Made by a program: the position numbers and the translations under genes
From: Oscillospiraceae bacterium
GTDB lineage: Bacteria; Bacillota; Clostridia; Oscillospirales; Ruminococcaceae
Reading direction: 5' to 3'
Length of the DNA: 13,025 nt
NCBI GenBank assembly: GCA_022792755.1
Contig: JAAWBP010000113.1
Coordinates: forward strand, 1 to 13,025
Shown: in pieces, positions 1 through 6,005 of the stretch
How the letters are laid out: the number at the start of each line of letters is the position of its first letter
Numbering within the stretch: the stretch's first letter is position 1
The notes under the pieces: model-generated
Told to the model about the DNA's origin: nothing
Databases searched by the model: none
Seen by the model: the letters and a program-made list of their open reading frames with translations, nothing else

Positions 1-29
1 AATAATTTTAAGTGAGACTAAAACAATCA

Positions 30-58
30 TTGAACTGAATAAAATGATGTGCTATACT
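30..58 (+). promoter_or_regulatory. Sigma-A-type promoter of the regulator gene
   Basis: A -35 box TTGAAC (30-35) is followed after exactly 17 bp by a -10 box TATACT (53-58). The -10 is preceded by TGC (50-52), which makes it an extended -10. Transcription would begin near 65, giving a leader of roughly 87 nt before the ATG at 152. A short perfect dyad, TATAC-TG-GTATA (53-64), covers the -10 and the start region. Such a site could be an operator for self-repression, but that is inference. Confidence 0.75.
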
Positions 59-93
59 GGTATAAACTGAAAGTCTGTGTGATTTCAGGAAGC

Positions 94-115
94 CGCCCTC
101 AACAATGCAAGGGCG
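94..115 (+). other. Small leader hairpin upstream of the regulator start
   Basis: CGCCCT (94-99) and AGGGCG (110-115) can pair around a 10-nt loop within the leader of the regulator mRNA. No U-tract follows, so it is not a standard terminator. If it formed it would sequester the AAGG in front of a possible GTG start at 125 but leave the GGTGAT in front of the ATG at 152 free. Its function is unknown and chance pairing cannot be excluded. Confidence 0.3.
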
Positions 116-151
116 CCAATCAGTGTGAATAACAGTCAAAGCGGTGATTCT

Positions 152-1075
152 ATGAGAGAGATCAACAACTTAAACGAAACACTTCTATTCTGCAAGGCGC
201 TTGGCTCTGACATCCGGATTAAAATCGTCAAACTCCTCCACGAACGCGGGCCGATGAACTTAAACGAGCTTTCCGAGGTTCTTGGGGTGACAAACGGCGC
301 CATGACCGCCCACATCAAGCTTTTGGCCGAGGCGGGGGTCATCAAGATCACACACTCCTCCGGGAAACGGGGCTCCCAGAAGATCTGTTCCCTCCGGGAG
401 ATGAAGGTCATTGTCAACCCCTTCCGCCACGCCTGTGCGGTCAACGCCTACGCCGCGGAAATCCCCATCGGCAGCTATTGCAATTACGACGTCAGCCCGG
501 CCTGCGGGCTGGCCGGCCCGCAGAGCGTGATCGGGGAGATCGACGACCCCCGTTATTTCAGCGCGCCCGAACGGGTGAACGCGGGGATCATCTGGTTTGC
601 CAACGGTTTCCTGGAGTTCCGGATCCCCAATTACATCAAACGGGGACAGACGCTCAAGGAGATCAAATTTTCCTTCGAGCTCTCCGCCCAGGTGCCCGGC
701 GGATGTGAGGAATTCCCGAGCAACGTCAATTTTTCGATCAATGACATACCGCTCGGCTTCTGGAGCTGTTCCGGGGGATTTGGAGCGCCTGTAAACGGTT
801 ACAACACACCGTCCTGGTGGCCGGAGGGCTGGGCGACGTCGGGCCTGCTGAAGGTTTTGACCGTGAACGAGGAGGGCTCTTTCATCGACGGGTCGAAGAT
901 CAGCGACGCCACGGTCGATGCGCTGAAGATCGACTTCCGCAGCAGCATTATCCTGCGGCTCGCCATCAGCCGGACGCGGAGCATCCCCTGCGGCGGGCTC
1001 ACCCTGTTCGGGAAAGGCTTCGGCAACTACGGCCAGGATATCCGGTTTGAAGCACTGTATAAAGATTCTGAATAA
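152..1075 (+). CDS. ArsR-like winged-helix transcriptional regulator (COG4189-type)
   Basis: This is a predicted cytoplasmic DNA-binding regulator of about 307 residues. The first 85 or so residues form an ArsR-like winged helix: a helix with ALGSDIRIKIVKLL, then a helix-turn-helix of the form MNLNELSEVLGVTNGAMTAH, then a wing around SSGKRGSQK. The remaining 200 or so residues form a beta-rich, Gly/Trp/Pro-rich domain with a Cys pair (YCNYDVSPACG) and no similarity I can name; it probably senses a ligand. I start at ATG 152 because GGTGAT (143-148) can pair with the extended anti-Shine-Dalgarno at a good aligned distance. An in-frame GTG at 125 would add nine residues with a weaker site. The gene is monocistronic, with its own promoter and terminator. 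The target genes are unknown, and the gene assignment to COG4189 is from memory of the family pattern. Confidence 0.85.
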   Translation: MREINNLNETLLFCKALGSDIRIKIVKLLHERGPMNLNELSEVLGVTNGAMTAHIKLLAEAGVIKITHSSGKRGSQKICSLREMKVIVNPFRHACAVNAYAAEIPIGSYCNYDVSPACGLAGPQSVIGEIDDPRYFSAPERVNAGIIWFANGFLEFRIPNYIKRGQTLKEIKFSFELSAQVPGGCEEFPSNVNFSINDIPLGFWSCSGGFGAPVNGYNTPSWWPEGWATSGLLKVLTVNEEGSFIDGSKISDATVDALKIDFRSSIILRLAISRTRSIPCGGLTLFGKGFGNYGQDIRFEALYKDSE

Positions 1076-1118
1076 TCATCTGCTCTTGATCGGCAATAAA
1101 ATGATTCCAAGCATCTGA

Positions 1119-1164
1119 AAAAGCAAGGGGCGCACGGAATTTATTCCGTGCGCCCCTTGCTTTT
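1119..1164 (+). terminator. Strong bidirectional rho-independent terminator
   Basis: An essentially perfect inverted repeat runs from 1119-1140 to 1143-1164. It has a 22-nt arm with an AAAA start and the GC-rich core GCAAGGGGCGCACGG, and the opposite arm ends in TTTT. The flanking A- and T-tracts let it work on both strands. On the plus strand it ends the regulator transcript. On the minus strand it is the only good terminator downstream of the phosphatase gene at 1407, whose mRNA would then carry a 3' tail of about 240 nt. Confidence 0.9.
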
Positions 1165-1406
1165 CCGCTTTCCATCTTCGGCGGAGCAGCGAACCACCGC
1201 TGGTCTTTCACACACCGGCGGTTTACCGATTATCCGGCGACGATCCCACAGGGCGCGCCTGCCCTCCCCTGTGTAGCAATTCGGCGGAGCGCCAGCCGAG
1301 ACAAACGTGCCGCGCGGGATATAAATCCATATGTTCAGTATAACTTAGGAATCGCGATCACCAGCGGAGGTTCCCCGCCGCGGCTGTCCCGCCCAGCCAC
1401 GGGCAC
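1165..1406. other. Hairpin-rich spacer without a supportable gene
   Basis: The gene-free stretch runs from 1076 to 1406; its left part is the terminator and the rest is this GC-rich spacer. It holds several inverted repeats: CACAGGG/CCCTGTG (1247-1253/1267-1273), TCGGC/GCCGA (1281-1285/1295-1299) with the nested alternative GGCG-GAG-CGCC (1283-1293), GCGG/CCGC (1364-1378) and GGCTG/CAGCC (1382-1398). The 11-mer TTCGGCGGAGC occurs twice (1177-1187 and 1280-1290). One plus-strand frame has no stop from at least 1165 to about 1434, but it has no credible start or ribosome site, so I do not call a gene. It could be a dispersed intergenic repeat, a structured 3' UTR of the minus-strand gene, or plain spacer. 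Confidence 0.4.
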
Positions 1407-2132
1407 TCAGTGCCGTTCGTCAAAATTATCGTAGGTTTCGCAAAACCGCGCGGCAAATGCCGGGGGCTCGCCCGCCGCGTAAAGATGGGACAGGTCGCCG
1501 AAGGACTGGCAGCGGAAGCTCGCGATCCCTTTTTCCCGCTCCTCGGTATACAGAACCGTCACAGAGGTCGGCGCCGCGACAAAGCCGTGCCAGAGCGGTA
1601 CGGGGGAAATTCCCAGCAGATGGGAGAGGAGAACGGCGGTCACGCCGAAGTGACAGAACAGCGCAGCTGTTTCCCGGCTCCCCCGGGAGGTGCGGTAGAG
1701 TTTCCCCTCCCGCAGATAGCCAAACTGCGCGAGAATTCCGTCCATTCCGGCCGCCACCTCGCGGTACTGCTCCTTTGCCGGCCCCGACCGCATGAGTTCG
1801 GTCTCGAGCCACTTCTCCCTGTCGTAAAATTCATCGATCCCCGTCCAGTAAGAGGGCATAAAATCCCAACAGTTTCCCTTCCGCTCTCCGTTCGGCATCA
1901 CGACGGGGGCATCAAATTCCCGGAGCCAGCCGCAGATTTCAGCCTCCCGCCCCATCTTTTTCAGGGTCAGGCTGGCGGTATCCCGCGCCCGCCCCAGGGG
2001 AGAGCAGTAAAATTTCGCAATTTCTTCCTTCGCCAGCCGTTCCGACAGCAGCTCAGCTTCCCGCCAGCCTTTCGGGGTGAGAGAATCGATTGAATAGTCG
2101 GGATCGCCGTGGCGGATGATCAAAAGCCTCAT
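1407..2132 (-). CDS. Histidine phosphatase family protein (phosphoglycerate-mutase-like)
   Basis: The product is a 241-residue cytoplasmic member of the histidine phosphatase superfamily, which removes or transfers phosphate through a phospho-histidine intermediate. The N-terminal RHG motif (residues 7-9) supplies the nucleophile H8. A CSPLGRARDTA segment (43-53) carries the second phosphate-binding arginine (R50). FCHFGVT places the second catalytic histidine at H161, and E72 in LREFD is a candidate proton donor. The substrate cannot be read from the sequence; cofactor-independent mutase, alpha-ribazole phosphatase-like and general phosphatase roles are all possible. The ATG start follows a strong GAGGAGG about 6 nt upstream. 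The gene is transcribed divergently from the redox operon and appears monocistronic. Confidence 0.9.
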   Translation of the reverse strand: MRLLIIRHGDPDYSIDSLTPKGWREAELLSERLAKEEIAKFYCSPLGRARDTASLTLKKMGREAEICGWLREFDAPVVMPNGERKGNCWDFMPSYWTGIDEFYDREKWLETELMRSGPAKEQYREVAAGMDGILAQFGYLREGKLYRTSRGSRETAALFCHFGVTAVLLSHLLGISPVPLWHGFVAAPTSVTVLYTEEREKGIASFRCQSFGDLSHLYAAGEPPAFAARFCETYDNFDERH

Positions 2133-2167
2133 CTATTTCCTCCTCATATCAAGATCAAAGGTTGTTT

Positions 2168-2190
2168 CATGCCGGAAGACGGGCGGCATG
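2168..2190. other. Perfect dyad CATGCCG-N9-CGGCATG in the divergent intergenic region
   Basis: CATGCCG (2168-2174) and CGGCATG (2184-2190) form a perfect 7-bp inverted repeat around nine bases. It lies 36 nt upstream of the phosphatase start and about 100 nt upstream of the candidate promoter of the redox operon. No U-tract follows on either strand, so it is not a terminator. It may be a regulator-binding site or a leader hairpin; neither is shown. Confidence 0.4.
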
Positions 2191-2228
2191 GCATCCGGCC
2201 CTCCCCTCCGGTCAAATCCTCTGCCATC

Positions 2229-2257
2229 ATCATACACGATTTTGGGTGGCAAAGCAA
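2229..2257 (-). promoter_or_regulatory. Candidate promoter of the histidine phosphatase gene
   Basis: Read on the minus strand, TTGCTT (2257-2252) and TATGAT (2234-2229) are separated by 17 bp. The -10 matches consensus at five of six positions and the -35 is moderate. Transcription would start near 2222, leaving a leader of about 90 nt that contains the hairpin at 2168-2190. Confidence 0.5.
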
Positions 2258-2288
2258 ATCCCGCCGGGCAAAAACTTTATTTTCCGCC

Positions 2289-2317
2289 TTTTCTAATCCC
2301 TTCAAATGTGCTACAAT
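2289..2317 (+). promoter_or_regulatory. Candidate extended -10 promoter of the redox operon
   Basis: TACAAT (2312-2317) is preceded by TGC (2309-2311), giving an extended -10 element. The region 17 bp further upstream (TTTTCT, 2289-2294) is a poor -35. Transcription would begin near 2324, only about 26 nt before the ATG at 2350, so the leader would hold little beyond the ribosome site AAGGAGG (2338-2344). Confidence 0.5.
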
Positions 2318-2349
2318 GAGGCTGAATCCCAACGATCAAGGAGGCGTCT

Positions 2350-3801
2350 ATGCAGACAATGTACGATGTTCTTGTAATCGGGGCCGGCATCACAGGCGGC
2401 TGCGTACTGCACGAACTTTCCAAGTATCAGCTCAACATCGCGGTCATTGACAGGGAAAACGATGCGGCACAGGGGACGACCAAGGCGAACAGCGCCATCG
2501 TCCACGCGGGCTACGACCCTCTCCCCGGCACAAAGATGGCCTTTCACAACGTCCGGGGAAACCGGATGGTCAAGGAGCTTTGTGAGCGCTTTCAGGTGCA
2601 CTACAGCGAATGCGGTTCGCTCGTCATCGCGGCGGACGACGGCGAGGCCGAAGCGGTGCGGAATCTCTATGAGCGCGGGATCAAAAACGGCGTGCCCGGC
2701 TTGAAAATCCTCAGCCGGGAGGAAACCTTAAAGCTTGAACCCAACCTGAATCCGGAAATTCAGTGCAGCCTTTACGCGCCGACCGCCGGGATTGTCAGCC
2801 CGTGGGAGCTGTGCATCGCGCTAGTCGAAAACGCAGTGGAAAACGGGGCCAGCTTTTACTTAAACCATGAAGTGACGGCAATCGCACAGGAAGAAGGCGG
2901 ATACGCCGTTTCGACCAAAAACGGGGCGGTCTTCCACACGAGGTACCTGGTCTGTGCGGCCGGGGTTTACGCCGATGCGGTTCACGCGATGGCGGCGCCC
3001 GCCGATTTTTCGATCTCCCCCGCAAAAGGGGAATACTACCTGCTCGACAAAAACCAGGGGAGCCTGGTCAGCCGGGTGATTTTCCAGTGCCCGACCAAGG
3101 CCGGGAAGGGAGTTCTGGTCTCTCCCACCGTCCATGGGAACCTGATCGTCGGCCCCGACCGAACCGACGGATGCGGGCGGGAGGAGCTCTCCACCGAAGG
3201 GGCGCATCTCGCGGAGATCCGGGAGGTGTCGCGGAAAACCTGTGACCGGATCGATTTCCGGCAGTCTATCCGGAATTTTGCCGGGCTGCGCGCCATCTCC
3301 GGGCAGGAGGATTTTATCATCCGGGAGATTCCCGGGCGTCCCGGCCTCATCGAGCTGGCGGGCATCCAGTCGCCGGGGCTGACCTCCGCCCCCTCCATCG
3401 CGTTGGAGGCGGTGGAGCTGCTGCAAAAGGCCGGGCTGGAGCTGGTGAAAAAAGAATCCCTCCGGGCGCCCCGCAAGGCCGTCCGGATCAAAGAGCTCTC
3501 CCCCGAAGAACAAAGGGAAAAGATTAAGGAAAACCCGCTCTACGGGCGGGTGATCTGCCGGTGTGAAACCATCACCGAGGGGGAGATCGTCGACGCGCTG
3601 AAAAGCCCGATCATCCCGCCTGCGGTCGACGCGGTCAAGCGGCGGACAAACGCCGGGATGGGACGGTGCCAGGGCGGGTTCTGCTCCCCCCGTGTCCTCG
3701 AGATCATCGCGCGGGAAAAAGGGATCGACCCCACGGAGGTTTTGCAGGACAAGGAGGGCAGCTTCATCCTGCCGCGTTTTCAGGGGGAAAAACAGCTTTA
3801 A
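2350..3801 (+). CDS. GlpA-like FAD-dependent dehydrogenase with C-terminal [2Fe-2S] BFD domain
   Basis: This 483-residue flavoprotein resembles the catalytic subunit of anaerobic glycerol-3-phosphate dehydrogenase and the related L-2-hydroxyglutarate oxidase group. An N-terminal FAD fold carries GAGITGG (GxGxxG, residues 11-16). A DAO-type substrate domain follows, with NSAIVHAGYDP and an arginine/glycine-rich stretch near its end. The C-terminal BFD-like domain holds four cysteines in a CxC...CxxxxC pattern (C403, C405, C440, C445) that should ligate a [2Fe-2S] cluster. E. coli GlpA is somewhat longer, around 540 residues. AAGGAGG lies 5 nt before ATG 2350, which favours this start over the ATG at 2359. 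The gene leads the operon. The most likely reaction is glycerol-3-phosphate to dihydroxyacetone phosphate, but no glpK or glpF is in view, so the substrate stays open. Confidence 0.85.
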   Translation: MQTMYDVLVIGAGITGGCVLHELSKYQLNIAVIDRENDAAQGTTKANSAIVHAGYDPLPGTKMAFHNVRGNRMVKELCERFQVHYSECGSLVIAADDGEAEAVRNLYERGIKNGVPGLKILSREETLKLEPNLNPEIQCSLYAPTAGIVSPWELCIALVENAVENGASFYLNHEVTAIAQEEGGYAVSTKNGAVFHTRYLVCAAGVYADAVHAMAAPADFSISPAKGEYYLLDKNQGSLVSRVIFQCPTKAGKGVLVSPTVHGNLIVGPDRTDGCGREELSTEGAHLAEIREVSRKTCDRIDFRQSIRNFAGLRAISGQEDFIIREIPGRPGLIELAGIQSPGLTSAPSIALEAVELLQKAGLELVKKESLRAPRKAVRIKELSPEEQREKIKENPLYGRVICRCETITEGEIVDALKSPIIPPAVDAVKRRTNAGMGRCQGGFCSPRVLEIIAREKGIDPTEVLQDKEGSFILPRFQGEKQL

Positions 3802-3810
3802 AAACAGATC

Positions 3811-3866
3811 GAAAGGAACGATACCCGGGATCCGGCCGGCATATCCAGCCGCATCCCCCGTATCGT
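3811..3866 (+). repeat. Intercistronic structured element, copy 1
   Basis: The 79-nt gap between the two oxidoreductase genes holds GAAAGGAACGATAC (3811-3824) followed by a nested hairpin. ACGATAC (3818-3824) pairs with GTATCGT (3860-3866), GGGAT (3827-3831) with ATCCC (3853-3857) across a CC/CC internal loop, and CGGC (3833-3836) with GCCG (3848-3851). The same 14-mer and the same outer stem recur in another intercistronic gap at 9750-9809 on the other strand. The ATG at 3880 has no good ribosome site next to it, whereas AAAGGA (3812-3817) sits right at the foot of the stem. The folded RNA could bring the two together, or the element could be an mRNA processing or stability site. Confidence 0.55.
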
Positions 3867-3879
3867 ATGGCGATAAAGA

Positions 3880-5139
3880 ATGAAGTATGATATTGTTGTG
3901 ATCGGCGGCGGCCCCGCAGGGCTGGCCGCAGCGGTCAGCGCCTGGGAACACGGCGCGCGGAGGATTTTGATCCTCGAGCGGGACAAGGAACTGGGCGGCA
4001 TTTTAAACCAGTGCATCCACAACGGGTTCGGCCTCCACTATTTTAAAGAAGAGCTGACCGGCCCCGAATACGCGGGGCGGTTTATCGAGCTCCTCCGGCA
4101 GACCGGGGTCGAAGTGAAGCTCGACACCATGGTGCTCCACATCACCAAAGAAAAGGAAATCCACGCCGTCAACACGAAGGACGGCTATATGGTAATCGAG
4201 GCCAAAGCGGTCATCCTCGCCATGGGGTGCCGGGAGCGGACCCGCGGCGCGATCGCCATCCCGGGGGACCGGCCGTCCGGGATTTTCACCGCCGGAACCG
4301 CCCAGCGCTACATCAACATGGAGGGGTACCTCTGCGGAAAGCGGGTGGTCGTGCTGGGTTCGGGCGACATCGGGCTGATCATGGCCCGCCGGATGACGCT
4401 GGAGGGGGCCGAAGTGCTCGCCTGCGTCGAACTGATGCCCTACTCCAACGGGCTCAACCGGAACATCGTTCAGTGCCTGAACGACTACGGTATCCCCCTC
4501 TACCTCTCCCATACCATCACCAAGATCGAGGGGAAACGCCGGGTTGAGCGGGTCACGGTCTCCAAAGTGGACGGGGAGCGGCGGCCCATCCCGGGGACAG
4601 AGATGGTGTTCGACTGCGACACCGTCCTCCTCTCGGTCGGGCTGATCCCCGAAAACGAGCTCACCCGGGAAGCGGAGATCGTCATGGATCCGCGGACGAA
4701 CGGCGCGGTGGTCTATGAAAATATGGAGACTTCCCTGCCCGGCGTTTTCGCCTGCGGCAACGCGGTTCATGTCCACGACCTGGTCGATTTCGTCTCGGCC
4801 GAAAGCGCCAAAGCAGGAGCGGCTGCGGCAAATTATCTCGCCGGGGAAAAGGACAGCGCGGGCCCTATTGTCGAGATCGCAAACGGAAACGGCGTCGGCT
4901 ACACGGTGCCGCAGAAGCTCCGCCTGGAAGCGATCAACGCCCCTGTCGAGCTTTATTTCCGGGTTCGGCAGGTCTATGGGAAAAGCGACCTCGTCCTCAA
5001 AAGCGGGGAGCGGGAGCTCCTCCGCCTCCGCCGGGAGCGGATGGCCCCCGGTGAGATGGAAAAAATCGTCCTGCCCCCGTCGAAGCTTGCCAAAGCAGAC
5101 AGCGGGCTGACCCTTTCTGTAGAGGAGGAACCAGTATGA
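3880..5139 (+). CDS. FAD/NAD(P)-dependent oxidoreductase, second subunit of the GlpA-like complex
   Basis: This 419-residue protein of the pyridine nucleotide-disulphide oxidoreductase superfamily has two dinucleotide folds. The FAD site is GGGPAG (residues 9-14) near the N-terminus. A second Rossmann motif GSGDIG (160-165) follows VVVL and probably binds NAD(P). A C-terminal FAD-closing segment has the form GVFACGNAVHVHDLVD. The early segment LNQCIHNGFG is typical of the partner of GlpA-like dehydrogenases in Firmicutes. The likely role is to pass electrons between the substrate flavin or [2Fe-2S] cluster and a pyridine nucleotide or another acceptor. The start has only a weak site (GGCGAT, 3869-3874) and follows the intercistronic hairpin. 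The last codons overlap the next gene by 4 nt (ATGA), implying translational coupling. Confidence 0.85.
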   Translation: MKYDIVVIGGGPAGLAAAVSAWEHGARRILILERDKELGGILNQCIHNGFGLHYFKEELTGPEYAGRFIELLRQTGVEVKLDTMVLHITKEKEIHAVNTKDGYMVIEAKAVILAMGCRERTRGAIAIPGDRPSGIFTAGTAQRYINMEGYLCGKRVVVLGSGDIGLIMARRMTLEGAEVLACVELMPYSNGLNRNIVQCLNDYGIPLYLSHTITKIEGKRRVERVTVSKVDGERRPIPGTEMVFDCDTVLLSVGLIPENELTREAEIVMDPRTNGAVVYENMETSLPGVFACGNAVHVHDLVDFVSAESAKAGAAAANYLAGEKDSAGPIVEIANGNGVGYTVPQKLRLEAINAPVELYFRVRQVYGKSDLVLKSGERELLRLRRERMAPGEMEKIVLPPSKLAKADSGLTLSVEEEPV

Positions 5140-5495
5140 CCGAGCTCACCTGCATTGTCTGCCCCAAGGGGTGCCGCCTCAAGGTGGACGAAGAAAATCA
5201 TTTTGAAGTCGCGGGCGCTTCCTGTCCCCGCGGGATCGCCTACGGAAAAAAGGAGCTGACCGCCCCCACCCGAACCGTCACCACCACCGTGGCCATCGAA
5301 GGCGCGCTCCACAGCCGGCTCCCGGTGAAAACGTCGCAGGAGATCGACCGGGCGCTCGTCAAAAAAGCGGTGGAGGCGCTGAAAGCAGTCCGCGTCAAGG
5401 CGCCTGTCAAGACAGGGGAGGTCGTTTTAAAGGACGTCCTCGGCACCGGGGCTGATTTCATCGCGGCGAAAGAGATGGGACGGGTACCGCTTTAA
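5136..5495 (+). CDS. DUF1667 Cys-rich protein of the redox operon
   Basis: This is a 119-residue protein with an N-terminal cysteine motif CIVCPKGC (C6, C9, C13) plus C30 in SCPRG. That CxxCxxxC...C pattern resembles the [4Fe-4S] motif at the front of molybdopterin oxidoreductases and is typical of DUF1667. No membrane segment is visible. In Firmicutes the family regularly follows a GlpA-like and a FAD/NAD oxidoreductase gene, as here. The inference is a small Fe-S electron-transfer or assembly subunit standing where enterobacteria have GlpC. The start ATG overlaps the previous stop (ATGA) and has a strong GAGGAGG at 5122-5128. The product has not, to my knowledge, been assigned a firm biochemical role. 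Confidence 0.85.
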   Translation: MTELTCIVCPKGCRLKVDEENHFEVAGASCPRGIAYGKKELTAPTRTVTTTVAIEGALHSRLPVKTSQEIDRALVKKAVEALKAVRVKAPVKTGEVVLKDVLGTGADFIAAKEMGRVPL

Positions 5496-5506
5496 TGGAG
5501 AAGATG

Positions 5507-5884
5507 ATGAACGACTATGAAACACTCTATCAGCGGGCGCTCGACGCTGCGGTTCGCCGTCGCCTCTCCGAAAATACGGAGGCTGGGAGCGTTGGGGCGG
5601 CGCTTTTGACCAACCAGGGGAACATTTACACCGGTGTCTGTATCGACCTCCCCTGCGGGATCGGTTTCTGTGCCGAGCACGCTGCTGCGGCCGCCATGGT
5701 GACGGCTGGGGAAAACCGGGTCGTGAAACTTCTAGCCGTTCTCCACACCGGGGAGGTGGTTCCTCCCTGCGGCCGCTGCCGGGAGCTGATCCGGTTTCTT
5801 CATCCCGACAACAATAACTGTGTTGTCTATTTAAGCCGGGATCGGACAAAAACTATCGCCGAGCTGCTGCCCGACCCATGGTGA
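5507..5884 (+). CDS. Cytidine-deaminase-fold protein
   Basis: This zinc-dependent deaminase-fold protein is about 125 residues long, the usual size for a tetrameric bacterial cytidine deaminase. The zinc and proton-shuttle motif is FCAEHAA, and the second half-site is PCGRCREL. Counted from the first ATG (5495), the key residues are C59, E61, C92 and C95. The expected reaction is hydrolytic deamination of cytidine/deoxycytidine to uridine/deoxyuridine. The active-site surroundings differ from typical Cdd and also recall blasticidin-S deaminase-like proteins, so the substrate is not certain. I prefer ATG 5507 because GGAG (5497-5500) lies 6 nt upstream; ATG 5495 would overlap the DUF1667 stop but has no ribosome site. 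It is the last gene of the redox operon, which is unexpected for a pyrimidine salvage enzyme. Confidence 0.8.
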   Translation: MNDYETLYQRALDAAVRRRLSENTEAGSVGAALLTNQGNIYTGVCIDLPCGIGFCAEHAAAAAMVTAGENRVVKLLAVLHTGEVVPPCGRCRELIRFLHPDNNNCVVYLSRDRTKTIAELLPDPW

Positions 5885-5921
5885 ATTTGAACCTCCTTCC
5901 GTCCTAAACAACTTTTATCGT

Positions 5922-5958
5922 AAAAACAGCCTGTGGATGATATCCGCAGGCTGTTTTT
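5922..5958 (+). terminator. Bidirectional terminator between convergent operons
   Basis: AAAAACAGCCTGTGGAT (5922-5938) pairs with ATCCGCAGGCTGTTTTT (5942-5958) through one T-G wobble, leaving a 3-nt loop. On the plus strand the T-tract continues as TTTTTATTTT and ends the redox operon. On the minus strand the A-tract supplies five Us, and the hairpin lies about 50 nt past the stop of the U32 gene at 6006, ending the long minus-strand cluster. Confidence 0.9.
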
Positions 5959-6005
5959 ATTTTAAGTAAGACAAGTTCTACCCTCGGTTGACAAAGGCAG
6001 GCACG

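Noticed and set aside
1247..1273. GC-rich hairpin as a terminator of the phosphatase gene
   Set aside because: No U-tract follows on the minus strand; the 1119-1164 hairpin is a far better candidate.
1410..2093. A 227-codon plus-strand frame opposite the histidine phosphatase
   Set aside because: The minus-strand gene has RHG and the second His motif plus a strong ribosome site; the opposite frame is an R/P-rich shadow.
3666..3890. A 74-codon frame ending just inside the second oxidoreductase start
   Set aside because: Most of it overlaps the coding C-terminus of the GlpA-like gene in another frame; only its last seven codons are discussed as a possible coupling frame.
2860..3951. A long open frame of 363 codons on the minus strand opposite the GlpA-like gene
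   Set aside because: It mirrors the GC-rich codon pattern of a well-supported gene, has no recognisable motif and no ribosome site, and spans two genes and their gap.
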